From: Hirudo medicinalis
Taxonomy: Eukaryota; Annelida; Clitellata; Hirudinida; Hirudinidae
Reading direction: 5' to 3'
Length of the DNA: 64,000 nucleotides
NCBI GenBank assembly: GCA_011800805.1
Contig: MPNW01000006.1
Span: 116,041-180,040, forward strand
Positions 1 to 10,437 of the stretch are shown one piece after another. The translations under genes were made by a program, and so were the position numbers. Within the stretch, counting starts at the first letter, position 1; each line of letters begins with the position of its first letter. The notes beneath the pieces were generated by a model. The model made no database searches and was not told where the DNA came from. It worked only from the letters and a program-made list of their open reading frames with translations.

Positions 1-90
1 CTTTCTGATTATTGAATTAAATTCAATACAAAAATCTTATGTTAAAAATAAATAAGCAGAATTTTGAAAAGTACGTAGTTCAAGGCATAC

Positions 91-2828
91 CGAGGCATCA
101 TCAGTGAAGTACAAGAAAGCAAATATTTCCTGGAGTTCTTTATCCGTATATCCGTTCTGCTTCATCTGCTTCCTCCTGTCCGTAAACTTTCAAGAAAAAG
201 TGCTAAGTTCGAGTGCGTGCGGTCGAGAAAATAAAACATCGTCAAAAAACCTTGTCAAGAAGGTTAGCGTTGTTGATGAGACGAGGACGACTGAAAACAA
301 AGCAATCGACGCTCTCCCTGTCCTTGAAACTCTGATGGACGACCCTTACGAGCTCCCTTGCCTCAGGACTTGACATTTCGATCCTCGTGAAGACGTCTTA
401 AGCAAATATTGTTTCGAATCAGATATTCCCTCAATAAAACAAAACTCAATTAAGCATCTAAATTACTAAATAAAACAAAATTGCATGATAAATTGTTGTG
501 AAATGTTTAAAAATATTGGTAACAAGTGGTTAGAGGCAAGATTTTCAAGAATAAGTAATAATTTCAACTTGAGTCCAAGGGCACTTTTAAATTTTGTGAC
601 TTTTAATCATGAAAATTTGTGATCAAAAAAGAGAACAAAATCACTCCAAATTTGTCAAAAAAAAATGTGTCGTCAGAAGAGGTTCTTAAGCTCATTCGTT
701 CACTGCCCAACAAGTCATCTCCTCTTGACTTTCTCCCCACTCAGCACTGGCATTTTACCTTCAAGTTCTCCCCTTCTTAAAAAGCCAAGTCTCAACTCAA
801 GCTCTCCTGCCAATTACAGACCTATCTCCAATCTTTCTACCATTTCAAAACTGCTCGAAAGACTCATTCTGTCCAGAATTCATCCCCATATTACCACATC
901 CTCTAAATTCTCTTCTTTCCAACCTGCCTATAGACCCGGTTTTTCTACAGAAACTGCTATTTCAGACATCTTCAACAATCTCTCCGACTTATATGGCAAA
1001 GGTAATTGTGCCATCATGGTCGGTCTTGACCTCTCGGCGACATTCGACACTATCAACCACCAGACTGTTGGAGAGACTTAATTCCTTTGGAATGGATGAC
1101 CTTGCATTCTCTTGGATAGAATCTTACCTTTCTAATAAAATCCAATATGTGAAACTTGGCAACCACTCATCCACTCCAGTTGAACTTCTTGCTGGTGTTC
1201 CTCAGGGCTCTGTCCTGGAACCTTTGCTTTTCATAACCTACATTTCACCATCGTCCAACATCATTCAAGACTTCGAAGTATCCTTCCATCAATATTCAGA
1301 TGACACAAGCCTCTTCTCTATCCTCTTCAACCATAGCATGTCCTATCAATCCACCAATTATTGGCACCTCGTTAACTTTCAACTGAATCCGCAGAAATCT
1401 GAATTCATGTTTGTCGGCACTTGTGTGCCCGCCCAAAAACTGTCTCCCCATCTTCCATAAAAGTCGCAGGCACCCTCCTTCCTTCTTCTACTACTCTTAA
1501 ATTCCTCTGTGTTACTTTTAATTCTCACCTCAGCTTTAAAGAACATTCCGCCTCCATCGACACAACTTCTGCCCTTGCACACAGTCTCAACCAGTTCACA
1601 AATCATCGCTCATCAACAGAGGCTTCTCATATGCCTCTCTTGCTATCAGGAATGCATCACCCCTGTCTTAAGAGCTCAACCATTCCTGGAGCTCTTCAAG
1701 CATCATCTGAAGACCCACCTCTTCAGGATACCAACAAAGACACAAGGCACCTCTGATGCTATGCAAATGGCACATTACAAATTAACTATTATTTATTATT
1801 ATTAATATTATTAAAATCATTTTTAATGCACATTGAACTGCAGTGAGCTCTAACAGAAATTAATTAATGAGTCTCATCCGTGAAAGGTTCCTTTTCTAGC
1901 TAAAATCAAGTTTGTTGATGTTTTCAAATTGTATTTGGCAAATATTCCAATTTTAAGACACACTGATTCATTGCAAACATTTGTAATGAAATGTTGCAGT
2001 CACAACAACATAACTCATCCATTTTATGTACCTTAGAAGCACTCATCATAATCAACTGAAAATACAACCTGGTGTTTTTAAGTGAAGCCAGGACTCAATT
2101 GAAAAAATTCCGTTTGCATTTAAACCATTATCTTAATTCTGTCTCACTGTGACATAACATTGTATCTTGGTATGGAAAAGTCAAAGAATGAGTCAAATTA
2201 AATGGACATCCATCCCACGTGCAGGAATAAATTGCTTTAACTTTAACAAATAAAAAAAAACCAAACATATTAATGAATAAGTCATACAAGTCAAGAGATG
2301 ATGGCTACCGGACAATGTAACATTAGAAAGCATAACATAACATTATAAGATATAGTCCGTATCACATGGTTTAAAAAAGGATGATTCTTTAAAATAAAGG
2401 ATGCTACAAAAATCATGTCCTTAAAATCTCTTCACACAAATTTCGAAACAATCAACAAAACAGTCAGCTAGGCAAATTATATCGAATTATCTTCGCACAA
2501 ACATTTATACCTGTAATGCTTTCTGTCGTCGAAATAAATGCACCAATATAGCAGAACGTAAAATAATATTTTCACTTACATACTAAGTAATTAACTCAGG
2601 AATATTAAGCAAAGTAAAACAAAACATAAAAAGTATTTTATCAAATATTGCGCAAAATATGATCACGACAAGCGACAAACCATGTTTTTGGGACTTCTTT
2701 TTAGGGATAGTAAACTGTTTCAGAGTGTCAATATCAACGACATCATTTTCCAACAGATATTCCACATCATCTGCAGAAGGGGCAGACCTTTTTCGGTCGC
2801 CAGCAACAGGCGCCGCTCTATCCGACAT
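91..2828 (-). CDS. Unrecognised protein, N-terminal exons of a gene cut by the left edge
   Basis: Three exons join in frame on the minus strand: 2828-2681 (ATG start, phase 1 end), 396-251 and 186-91, all with GT-AG junctions. They encode about 130 residues and the gene continues past the left edge (donor GTATGC just after position 91). The N-terminus begins MSDRAAPVAGDRKRSAPS and is charged and probably disordered, with a lysine-rich patch (PKKKSQKH). Exon 3 is rich in charged residues (RRKQMKQNGYTDKELQ) and looks helical. I do not recognise the family. Support comes from phase agreement across two introns and protein-like composition. The first intron (2.3 kb) holds a LINE fragment in the opposite orientation. 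The 64-bp intron between exons 2 and 3 is very short. Confidence 0.5.
665..1757 (+). mobile_element. Degenerate non-LTR retrotransposon (LINE), reverse transcriptase part
   Basis: Successive frames at 665-1081, 993-1460 and 1421-1756 encode pieces of one reverse transcriptase. The landmarks in order are NYRPISNLSTISKLLERLI, an FxxTINHQ block, GVPQGSVLEPLLF, a YSDD catalytic box in place of the usual YADD or FADD, and a thumb-like LNPQKSEFMF. The frame changes at least twice, so the copy is dead. The order of motifs fits the CR1/Jockey/RTE-like RT of animal LINEs. No endonuclease domain is visible upstream and no target-site duplication was recognised, so it is probably 5' truncated. It lies in the first intron of the unrecognised minus-strand gene. 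Confidence 0.8.
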
Positions 2829-5345
2829 TTTCGTTGTTTATAGCAATGTCAACAAAATTATTGAATGCTTCATAGATTATAAATTATTCAAAATTGGATC
2901 AATGTTATGAAACAAAGCGTTAAAAACATTTATAAAATTAATTGTTTTATTAAAATATTACTAAAAATAAAAGTAATGCTCATTAAAACTGTTTTTATCA
3001 TAATCAACTGAAAATGACATCTATTTCTGCAACAACATTTAATTATACATAATCCTAATATCTCAACGTCGCTATCATCACAATCCTAATATGAAAGGTA
3101 CGTTAATAAAATTTCCTCCTCCATCTATCAAGCTGTCATTACTCTTAACGTATTCTGCATATATGCAGTTATTATAATAATACTCGTTAATTCTTTTACC
3201 TTTTGAGAATTACGTACAAAAATTATTTCAAATTCGTTGTCTCCCTCATTTATAAATAAGCTGGCAATAAAAAAAGGCAGTTTGATAACCTCTGAGAGTA
3301 AAAATGGCTGTTCGAAATTTTATGATATGTTGTTGTGAAAGGCCCTTGGGACGATTTGTGTCAGGGGAGATGAAGGAGCAAAAAATTTCAAAATAACCTC
3401 TCGTATTTTATGGACCTGATAAAGAGATTCAGGAACTCTTCGAGATGGTTCTCGAGATGGTAATGAGAAACTAACTTGTTCATAGTTAAAATTAAAGATA
3501 CAAAAATGACCTTTAATAAGCCATGAAATATTTGATTTCTTCTTCAGACACTTTACCGCGAGTAAATAATAAATATATAAATGTTGAAGTGCCATTTTCA
3601 TGAGTTCTAGAGAGTTCAGATGGATCGCTCAAAGGTCCTCAAGTGTGACTAGCTTATTAGTAAAATTCTCCTTAAATGATTGAAATTAAATAGCGTAATA
3701 TTTGAATAAAGGTGAATTGTTATCATTGACGTCATTCAGTTATTGCCCTATGGAAATGGGTGGACAGCAAGCCTCTACTCAACCTTTCCCTGAAATTATC
3801 TGATTTAATGATAGTCCTCACGCTTCAGCGTTGGAAAAATATGGAGTATTATTCGCGACTGATTTCCTTGATTTAGATTAGAGACATCGGCTCTAAAATC
3901 TACGTTATATTAAATGTTTCGAATTTCGATTACCATCCTTAGCTGTCGAACCGACCTGAGACACCATACAAATTTAGACGGGGTTTCAGCAGCTACGTCG
4001 TTGAAGGCTGGAAAAGCTAGTGTTTTCACTTTTTAAAAATTCGAAATCAATTCATGGGAGTTTATTGATTTGGATAAAGCTAGCCGGTTGAGGAAATCCA
4101 TTGATATAAAATTCCAGTCGTTTTTTGCTCATTCACCGCTTCGATGTCAACACATATTTCAATCAGCTCGAAATATATATAGAAATGTGTCTTCGAATCT
4201 CAGTAGAGATTCTAGAAATAAAGTATCATGCTAGTAATATCGTTGAAGCACTTCTTTATCAATTTCAGAAATTGTTGTAGTCATGAGTGATAATGTTCGC
4301 AGTGGCAGAAAGTCATTAGTGACTCCTCGATTCACGTGCGGAGGAAATAGGTCGGTCAGAGAAAATACCCGATAGATAATTTGTATTGGAGAACGATTTA
4401 TGAGATCATAAGTGAACTATTCTGATCTTAATACTCTTTGATAATGTCTTAAAAATTGTTTCAATTAACTGACAGGTGAAAAATCGGGAGAACTAGCTGA
4501 ATTAAAAAATATATTGGTATGGTGATGTAGCAGCACTGGCAATAACTCGTCGCATATAAATGTTTGATTCATATAATGATGGTGATAACTTTAAATAGTG
4601 TTAATGGTTCTAACAGTTATTTTTTTAATAAAAATAGCTATACAGCGGCGCTAATTGATATGACATTTATTAAAATCCAGAAAAGTTACACTTTAAATCA
4701 TTTACAACTTTCAATTTCCTTTAATAACATCAATATAAGTTTAAAATCTGGTTAAGTACTTTAATACTATGTTTACGGTTCCGTCTGCTGGCTGACGGTA
4801 GATGGCTTGGTTTCACATGTTTAGAAAATCTTCCAGAAAATTTGAGGTGAACTTAGTTCGTGATGTGTCGCATCAGTACTTTTATCCTTTACGTACTTTA
4901 CTGTCATAACTGTGAACTGAGGTTTATTTATTCAGATATTGTTTTACGGATATAGTTAATAAAAAGTGATCTAAATCAAAATAGAATATAAACTGACAAG
5001 TTCAACTATTTGCCAAGAAAAATAAGACGATTTTAATTTTTACTGTTGTTGAAAACTTTCAGTTTGAGCAATGTTTGACATGAAATTACCGGTTAAACGG
5101 CAATAAAGTTGAAAAACGAAAGCCTCATAAGTTTTGTGCGACATTAATGATATAATATCATCTCCTGAACTGTAGAGGTTTTTCTTTGTGGTTTGAAATT
5201 ACATTTCAAATATTTGTTCTGAAAATTGTTCATTTCAATATGGCTATTTGTTTAATAGGACTGTTAACAGTTACTACATAAAATACAGACTTTATTATTT
5301 AATTTAACTTTAAACATGCATCATAAATTTTATTCAGAAATCATC
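2829..5345. other. Intergenic region with no recognised gene
   Basis: AT-rich DNA between the divergent start of the left-edge gene and the SLC20 gene. Short open frames (for example 3320-3601 minus and 4564-4755 plus) have no domain or codon pattern that I trust. It must hold the promoters of both genes, and non-coding 5' exons of SLC20 may lie here, but I see no clear core promoter. Confidence 0.5.
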
Positions 5346-8300
5346 ATGGTTGAATCTGGTTTCACGATTCCCCCTGATGAAGTGTGGATGATCGTGGTGG
5401 GATTCATCATTGCATTCCTGCTTGCATTTGGAATTGGTGCCAATGACGTTGCAAATTCCTTTGGAACTTCAGTTGGTTCCAAAGTATTAAGTTTAAGGCA
5501 GGCCTTTATTCTGGCAAGTATTTTTGAAACCTTAGGAGCAGTCCTTTTAGGTAAATTTTATAACTTGTTTAATTTGGATATAAATCATATTTTTATTTAA
5601 GTAATTTGTTTCTTGGTATACTTACATTTTATTACGTGCCACATAAATTGTATTATCTATTTAATTTAGCAGCTTTTACAAGATATTTTCTAAATCATAA
5701 ACTCATTCAATTTAAAATAGGGGCTAAAGTTTCTGACACAATTCGAAAGGGCATAATAGATCTCTCACCTTATCAGAACAACACCAAACTTTTGATGGTT
5801 GGAAATGTGGCCTCTTTGTCTGGTAACACCATTTGTTTTAATTTTCTCGAATGCTTTTTGAGTTCATTTGAAAGTCCAATGCATGCTAATTTTTATGCTA
5901 ATGATGCAGAGTGATTGTAAGACATCAACATTTTTAAACATTCTAATGAATAATTTATTGACGCACGTCGTTGAATGTAACGCCGATTGGCTGAATTTGT
6001 TTTGTCTTGTCTGGGTGACAACAAAGGAATGGAAATTTTCAATCCAGTCTTTGTTCACTTTCTTTTTCATATCAAAGATATTTCATAATGAGTGAAATCC
6101 ATTATGTACCATATTGAAAAGGTGTAGTTATCAAATGATTAAAATCTTTCTAAGAATTACAACCATTTAAATTGTGTATTGGGATTTAAATATGATAAAA
6201 TTATTTGTAATTTCATATTTACAAATAAACTATTAAAGTTGGAAACTCTTTTTCATAAAAATATTTTATTTACAACTGCAATCGCACTTCGACAGGCTCG
6301 TGCATTTGGCTGATAGCGGCCACGTTGTTGAGACTTCCTGTGTCGGCAACTCACAGCATCGTGGGGTCGACCGTTGGATTCGCCCTCGTCATGCACGGGG
6401 CAAAGGGAATACATTGGGTCAAGTTGGGCACAATTAGTGAGTAACTTTGTTGAGCCTTTTCATTTTGTTTTTTAATGCAATATTTTTGGTTCTAATTAGA
6501 TGCACCGAGTTATGTATGTAAAAATGTTTCATAAGTATTCGTTGAACATTGCTTCAGTTGCTTCTTGGTTCATATCTCCTGTTTTGGCCGGTGCCGTTTC
6601 AGTTTGCTTGTTCTGGATCTGTAAATATTTCATCCTCAGCAAAGTGAGTTTTTTCCTCAATTTATTTTCAAGAAAATATTTGTTTGAATTACGTTTCATT
6701 TTATGTTGCATCGAAATAATCGTGCGAACACATTTATTGCATGTTATTCACGTTCGATAGCATTACCACCGCTGCCAGAGAAACTTGGATAATTTCCGAC
6801 ACGACCGGAACGTAAACTTAGTCGACCGGCACCGAGACGGACGACTCGACGCCAGAAACGAGTCTTTAATGCTCGAGTCCCGCTACGAACGGTTTATGCG
6901 TCGTCGCTCTCAAAATGTTTCGGCCGGTCGTGCATCTCTGAGCACGAACGACTAATATTCTGAACTGGTATCGACCGAGTCTTATACTCGCACGTAGGAT
7001 GAAACGTGATAACATTTATAATGGTTGTGACTTTTATTAGTTGTCATTAACATTTATTAGTTGTTTTATAGAGTTATGAGCTAGGAAAGTACTGAGACTT
7101 AGAAAGTAATTTCTTCATCAGTTTTGTGTTCAAGGTCCAGTTTTGAATCAATGTGGGGATTATTATCAGCCACAGTCACTTCTAGTGAATTTGTTTTGAT
7201 TATTAATTAAATGTGATTGTTGCATAAGTTTTTATTAGACAAATATTTTTGCATATAGATAATTACATAATTTGTCCGTTCGTGCAAGTAATTAATTATT
7301 ACATAATTTATATCCATTTTCCAGGAAGAACCTCTGGAACCAGGTCTGAGGTTCCTGCCAATATTTTATGCGATGACCATCGTTGTCAACATTTTTTCCG
7401 TGTTCTACGAGGGACCTGAAAGTAAATTATTTTTTGGTTTTGCTGTAAAAATTTCATTAGTTAAATAAATTACAAATTTGACTTATTTGGGGATAAATGA
7501 AATTCATTCTGACAGTGTTAAGATTCAACTTAATCCCTTTATGGGGGACTTTCATCATAAGTTTTGGTGCTGGAATAATTGGTGGAATTATCATATACTG
7601 CTTTGTTGTGCCATGGCAGAGAAAAAGAATTCAAGGTTATGATTGACTGGAATGGTATCTTATTTTGACTATTATTACACTTTGAAACAATTTGCTTTTA
7701 GGTAAATATTACTAATTTATTTAAGATTGAAATTACTGTGCTATTTTGTTATCCAGAAGAAGTAACAAAATGTAACAGGGCTCCTACTGTGACAACCCTT
7801 GTTGGTGACATAGAGGAAGAAATCAAAGTTTTTGAAGATGACTTCTCTCAAATCGAAACACCGCAATTCAACAAATATGACAAGGCATTAAACAATGGGG
7901 TTGGGATTTCAACATGATATTTTGCTTATGTCACTTTCATTGTTCAGTAAGGTTTTTAATTGAGGTAAAGCCTTGTGTTGGAATGCTTTTCCAGTTAATT
8001 GCTGATTGATTGTGCTCCTGATAGCTCCTGGTTAAACAAGGAAGATCGACAGTAAAAGACACACCTGAAACTGCAAAATTGTTCTCATTTCTTCAAATCT
8101 TGACTGCTATTTTTGGTTCTTTTGCACATGGTGGAAATGATGTGAGGTAGGGAGTCTGCTATTCTAGAGTACAATGTGATACTGGTTAATGGACAAATGT
8201 AGCATGCTTGATATAGTTATTGTTACTAAATAACAACACAAAAAGGTAGGTAAGCATTAGTTGCTAAGGAAATGCAGTGATGTTGTGAAGTCTGTCAAAT

Positions 8301-9145
8301 TCGTCAACTTGAGCATTGCCCCTTCAACCCAAAACTTTAAGTGTCTTTAAAACATTAATGTATTAATAATCTGCTTCAATGTTCTTCACATTGTAATGAT
8401 ATCATTTGAAATGCTTTTTTTGTGTGCAAATTGGCTCAGAGGGTTGCGCTCCTGCGAGCAATGGCAAAAGCAATGGTCGTTATGTGCCGAGTTCACAGCC
8501 CAGCTTGCCCCATCATAAAGCAGCTCTGGGTGACTGCCCTATGTAAATGGTCCAAGCGCTCCTGATGCCTATGGTGCTATACACATTCACTTTTTATTAT
8601 TATTTTCAAGCAATTCCATCGGTCCACTGGTGTCTTTGTGGCTCATTGGAACAACTGGCCTGGTGTCTCAATCTGCCCCAACTCCAATTCTCATACTTCT
8701 TTATGGAGGATTTGGAATATCTGTGGGTCTGGTGGTGCTGGGAAGAAAGGTCATAAAAACAATTGGGGAAGATTTGGCCAAAGTCACTCCATCAAGGTTT
8801 GAACCTTTTCTAAATTCACGACAATATGTAATATAATATGTAATGATGTGTAATGCAATATCATGTAATAATGTGTAATGCCATATCATGTTCTTTTAAA
8901 CTTACAGTGGATTCTGCATTGAAATAGGCTCGGCCCTGACCGTTTTGGTTGCTTCAAATATCGGCCTTCCCATCAGCACGACCCACTGCAAGGTGGGATC
9001 TGTGGTTTTTGTCGGCAGATTTAGAGCAAGAGAAAATGTGGATTGGTCGATATTTAGAAACATTGTTTTGGCGTGGTTGGTTACGCTGCCCATTTGTGGA
9101 GGTGTCAGTGCAGCTATCATGGCGGGACTGAGGATGCTCGTATGA
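5346..9145 (+). CDS. SLC20A: Sodium-dependent phosphate transporter (SLC20/PiT family)
   Basis: Ten exons join in frame: 5346-5550, 5721-5822, 6296-6436, 6558-6643, 7325-7421, 7516-7635, 7757-7899, 8025-8146, 8611-8796 and 8908-9145, giving 479 residues (489 if the upstream ATG at 5316 is used). The first exon carries the PiT signature [16 protein letters not shown]; its partner near the C-terminus is HGGNDVSNSIGPL, split across exons 8 and 9. The last exon has [14 protein letters not shown] and [13 protein letters not shown], typical of the family. The product should be a multi-pass plasma-membrane Na+/phosphate symporter. At 479 residues it is shorter than vertebrate PiT1/2 (about 650-680) because the central cytoplasmic loop, encoded by exon 7, is short and acidic. 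A tRNA-derived SINE lies in intron 8 and a CpG-rich island in intron 4. Confidence 0.95.
6750..7010. other. CpG-rich island in SLC20 intron 4
   Basis: About 30 CpG dinucleotides in roughly 260 bp, against near absence in the surrounding AT-rich intron. The edges are sharp. There is no open frame, tRNA-like box or recognised rRNA segment. The identity is unknown; it could be an inserted element or a regulatory island. Confidence 0.5.
8430..8580 (+). mobile_element. tRNA-derived SINE, probable
   Basis: An A-box-like TGGCTCAGAGGGTTGCGC at about 8432 is followed some 50 bp later by a B-box-like GTGCCGAGTTCACAGCCC (8484-8501) and then by a unique 3' part. This is the layout of a tRNA-derived short interspersed element. 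It sits in SLC20 intron 8. Confidence 0.5.
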
Positions 9146-9376
9146 TGGCAAAGCAGCTGGATCGTTTTGCTATCAAAGGATGAAGATCAAAATTCCCTGG
9201 CAAATCCTAGCAGTTCAAATTTGATTGCAAGACAAAGATCAGCTCCTCGCAATGCATAATAGTTATCGGGCTGTTTGGGGCCTGAGAATGGAGTTTATAA
9301 TTTATATTGTTTCTGATCGATGAAATTTTTTGTGATTGTAAGCCTGCACTTAATTTTGTTCATTAAAATTTAATTC

Positions 9377-9382
9377 AATAAA
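9377..9382 (+). terminator. Poly(A) signal AATAAA, SLC20 gene
   Basis: A canonical AATAAA 232 bp after the SLC20 stop codon. The convergent B3GALT6 coding region ends 120 bp further on. Confidence 0.55.
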
Positions 9383-9501
9383 GTTGTCTGTTTAATTAGT
9401 GTATATTCTAGCAAAAGAATAAGATGTGCACAATCAATTCAAATATGTTTACCAATATTAACCTGTACAATCACATGCATTTACAAACAGGATGAAATAA
9501 C

Positions 9502-10437
9502 CTAAGGGATGGAAGAATCATTTCTGATGCAACAAAGGGAAGGTAATGACTTCCAGTTGTAGTTAAATGAAAGCCTCAATCGAACTTCAGTTTCGCAGAG
9601 GTGACCAAATTGCTCTAAGTTGTCTTGGAGCTGTATCATGTTGTTTGTTGAGACCTTGTGGGTGACAATGTATTTATTGTTACATCCTCTCGATCTGTAC
9701 TCTGTGTCGAACCTCGGGTCGTGGAGCCTTTCTATGTCGAGAGCACCCAGCCACGTTCCCATCGATATATCCTCGCTTCTATATCTCTGCAAGTAGTCTG
9801 CATTTGTGCTGATAAAGTTTGCCAGGTCTGAACTTACGACATATCCACCTCCACGGGCATGTGGCAAATATCTGTCGCAGAGAATCCAGCTTGGTTCTGC
9901 CCACTTGCCTATCTTTTTGACGTTCGCTCTTCCGTCAAAGAATCCCCAATAAAATCTGGTCTTTCTTTTTGATGAAAGCTCATCCAACATCCCTTTTAGG
10001 TTGACGAAGGTGTCATCGTCTCCTTTGAATAAATATTGAAATTCGAACTCTTTGCAGGCATACTTGATGGATTCAAGAAGTTTGGTCGAAAGTTTTTCGT
10101 ATCCTTCCATTGTGTCAAGTAGCATGAGGTCACCATATTGTTCGTTTTCCTTTCGAAGTGACGCGAGGGCATTTGGGTTGAGTCCCCGCATACCAATGCT
10201 GAAGAGATGGGAGACACCACCATGCCCTCTGTTTTTCAACCATGAATTTCTGATAGCCTCACGTCGGAAGTAATTATCAGGAGCTGAAAATAACACAAGT
10301 AGCAGAAACGCCTTTGGTTTTTCTGGTTCCGCATTGTCATTCGCCCCAAAATAAACGGAATAGAATAAATACATCCAAATTGCAAGGAATAAGATGCAAA
10401 ACATCTTTCTTCCTACCAGTGGCAATCTAAACTCCAT
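9502..10437 (-). CDS. B3GALT6: Beta-1,3-galactosyltransferase 6 (proteoglycan linker GalT-II), GT31
   Basis: One intronless frame of 311 residues. A short cytoplasmic tail and a signal anchor (about residues 12-28) make it a type II Golgi protein. The GT31 landmarks are FRREAIRNSWL, the metal-binding GDDD box, YWGFFDGR, ARGGGYVVSSDL, EDISMGTWLG and HDPRFDTEYRSRGCNN. The HDPRFDTEYRSRGC stretch and the terminal CC..R...IP are diagnostic of B3GALT6 (nematode SQV-2). This enzyme adds the second galactose of the tetrasaccharide linker on glycosaminoglycan chains. Its length is close to the human enzyme (329), and human B3GALT6 is also single-exon. It is convergent with SLC20. Confidence 0.95.
   Translation of the reverse strand: MEFRLPLVGRKMFCILFLAIWMYLFYSVYFGANDNAEPEKPKAFLLLVLFSAPDNYFRREAIRNSWLKNRGHGGVSHLFSIGMRGLNPNALASLRKENEQYGDLMLLDTMEGYEKLSTKLLESIKYACKEFEFQYLFKGDDDTFVNLKGMLDELSSKRKTRFYWGFFDGRANVKKIGKWAEPSWILCDRYLPHARGGGYVVSSDLANFISTNADYLQRYRSEDISMGTWLGALDIERLHDPRFDTEYRSRGCNNKYIVTHKVSTNNMIQLQDNLEQFGHLCETEVRLRLSFNYNWKSLPSLCCIRNDSSIP

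Noticed and set aside
104..373. 89-residue plus-strand frame
   Set aside because: It is the antisense of two minus-strand exons that join in phase with the exon at 2681-2828.
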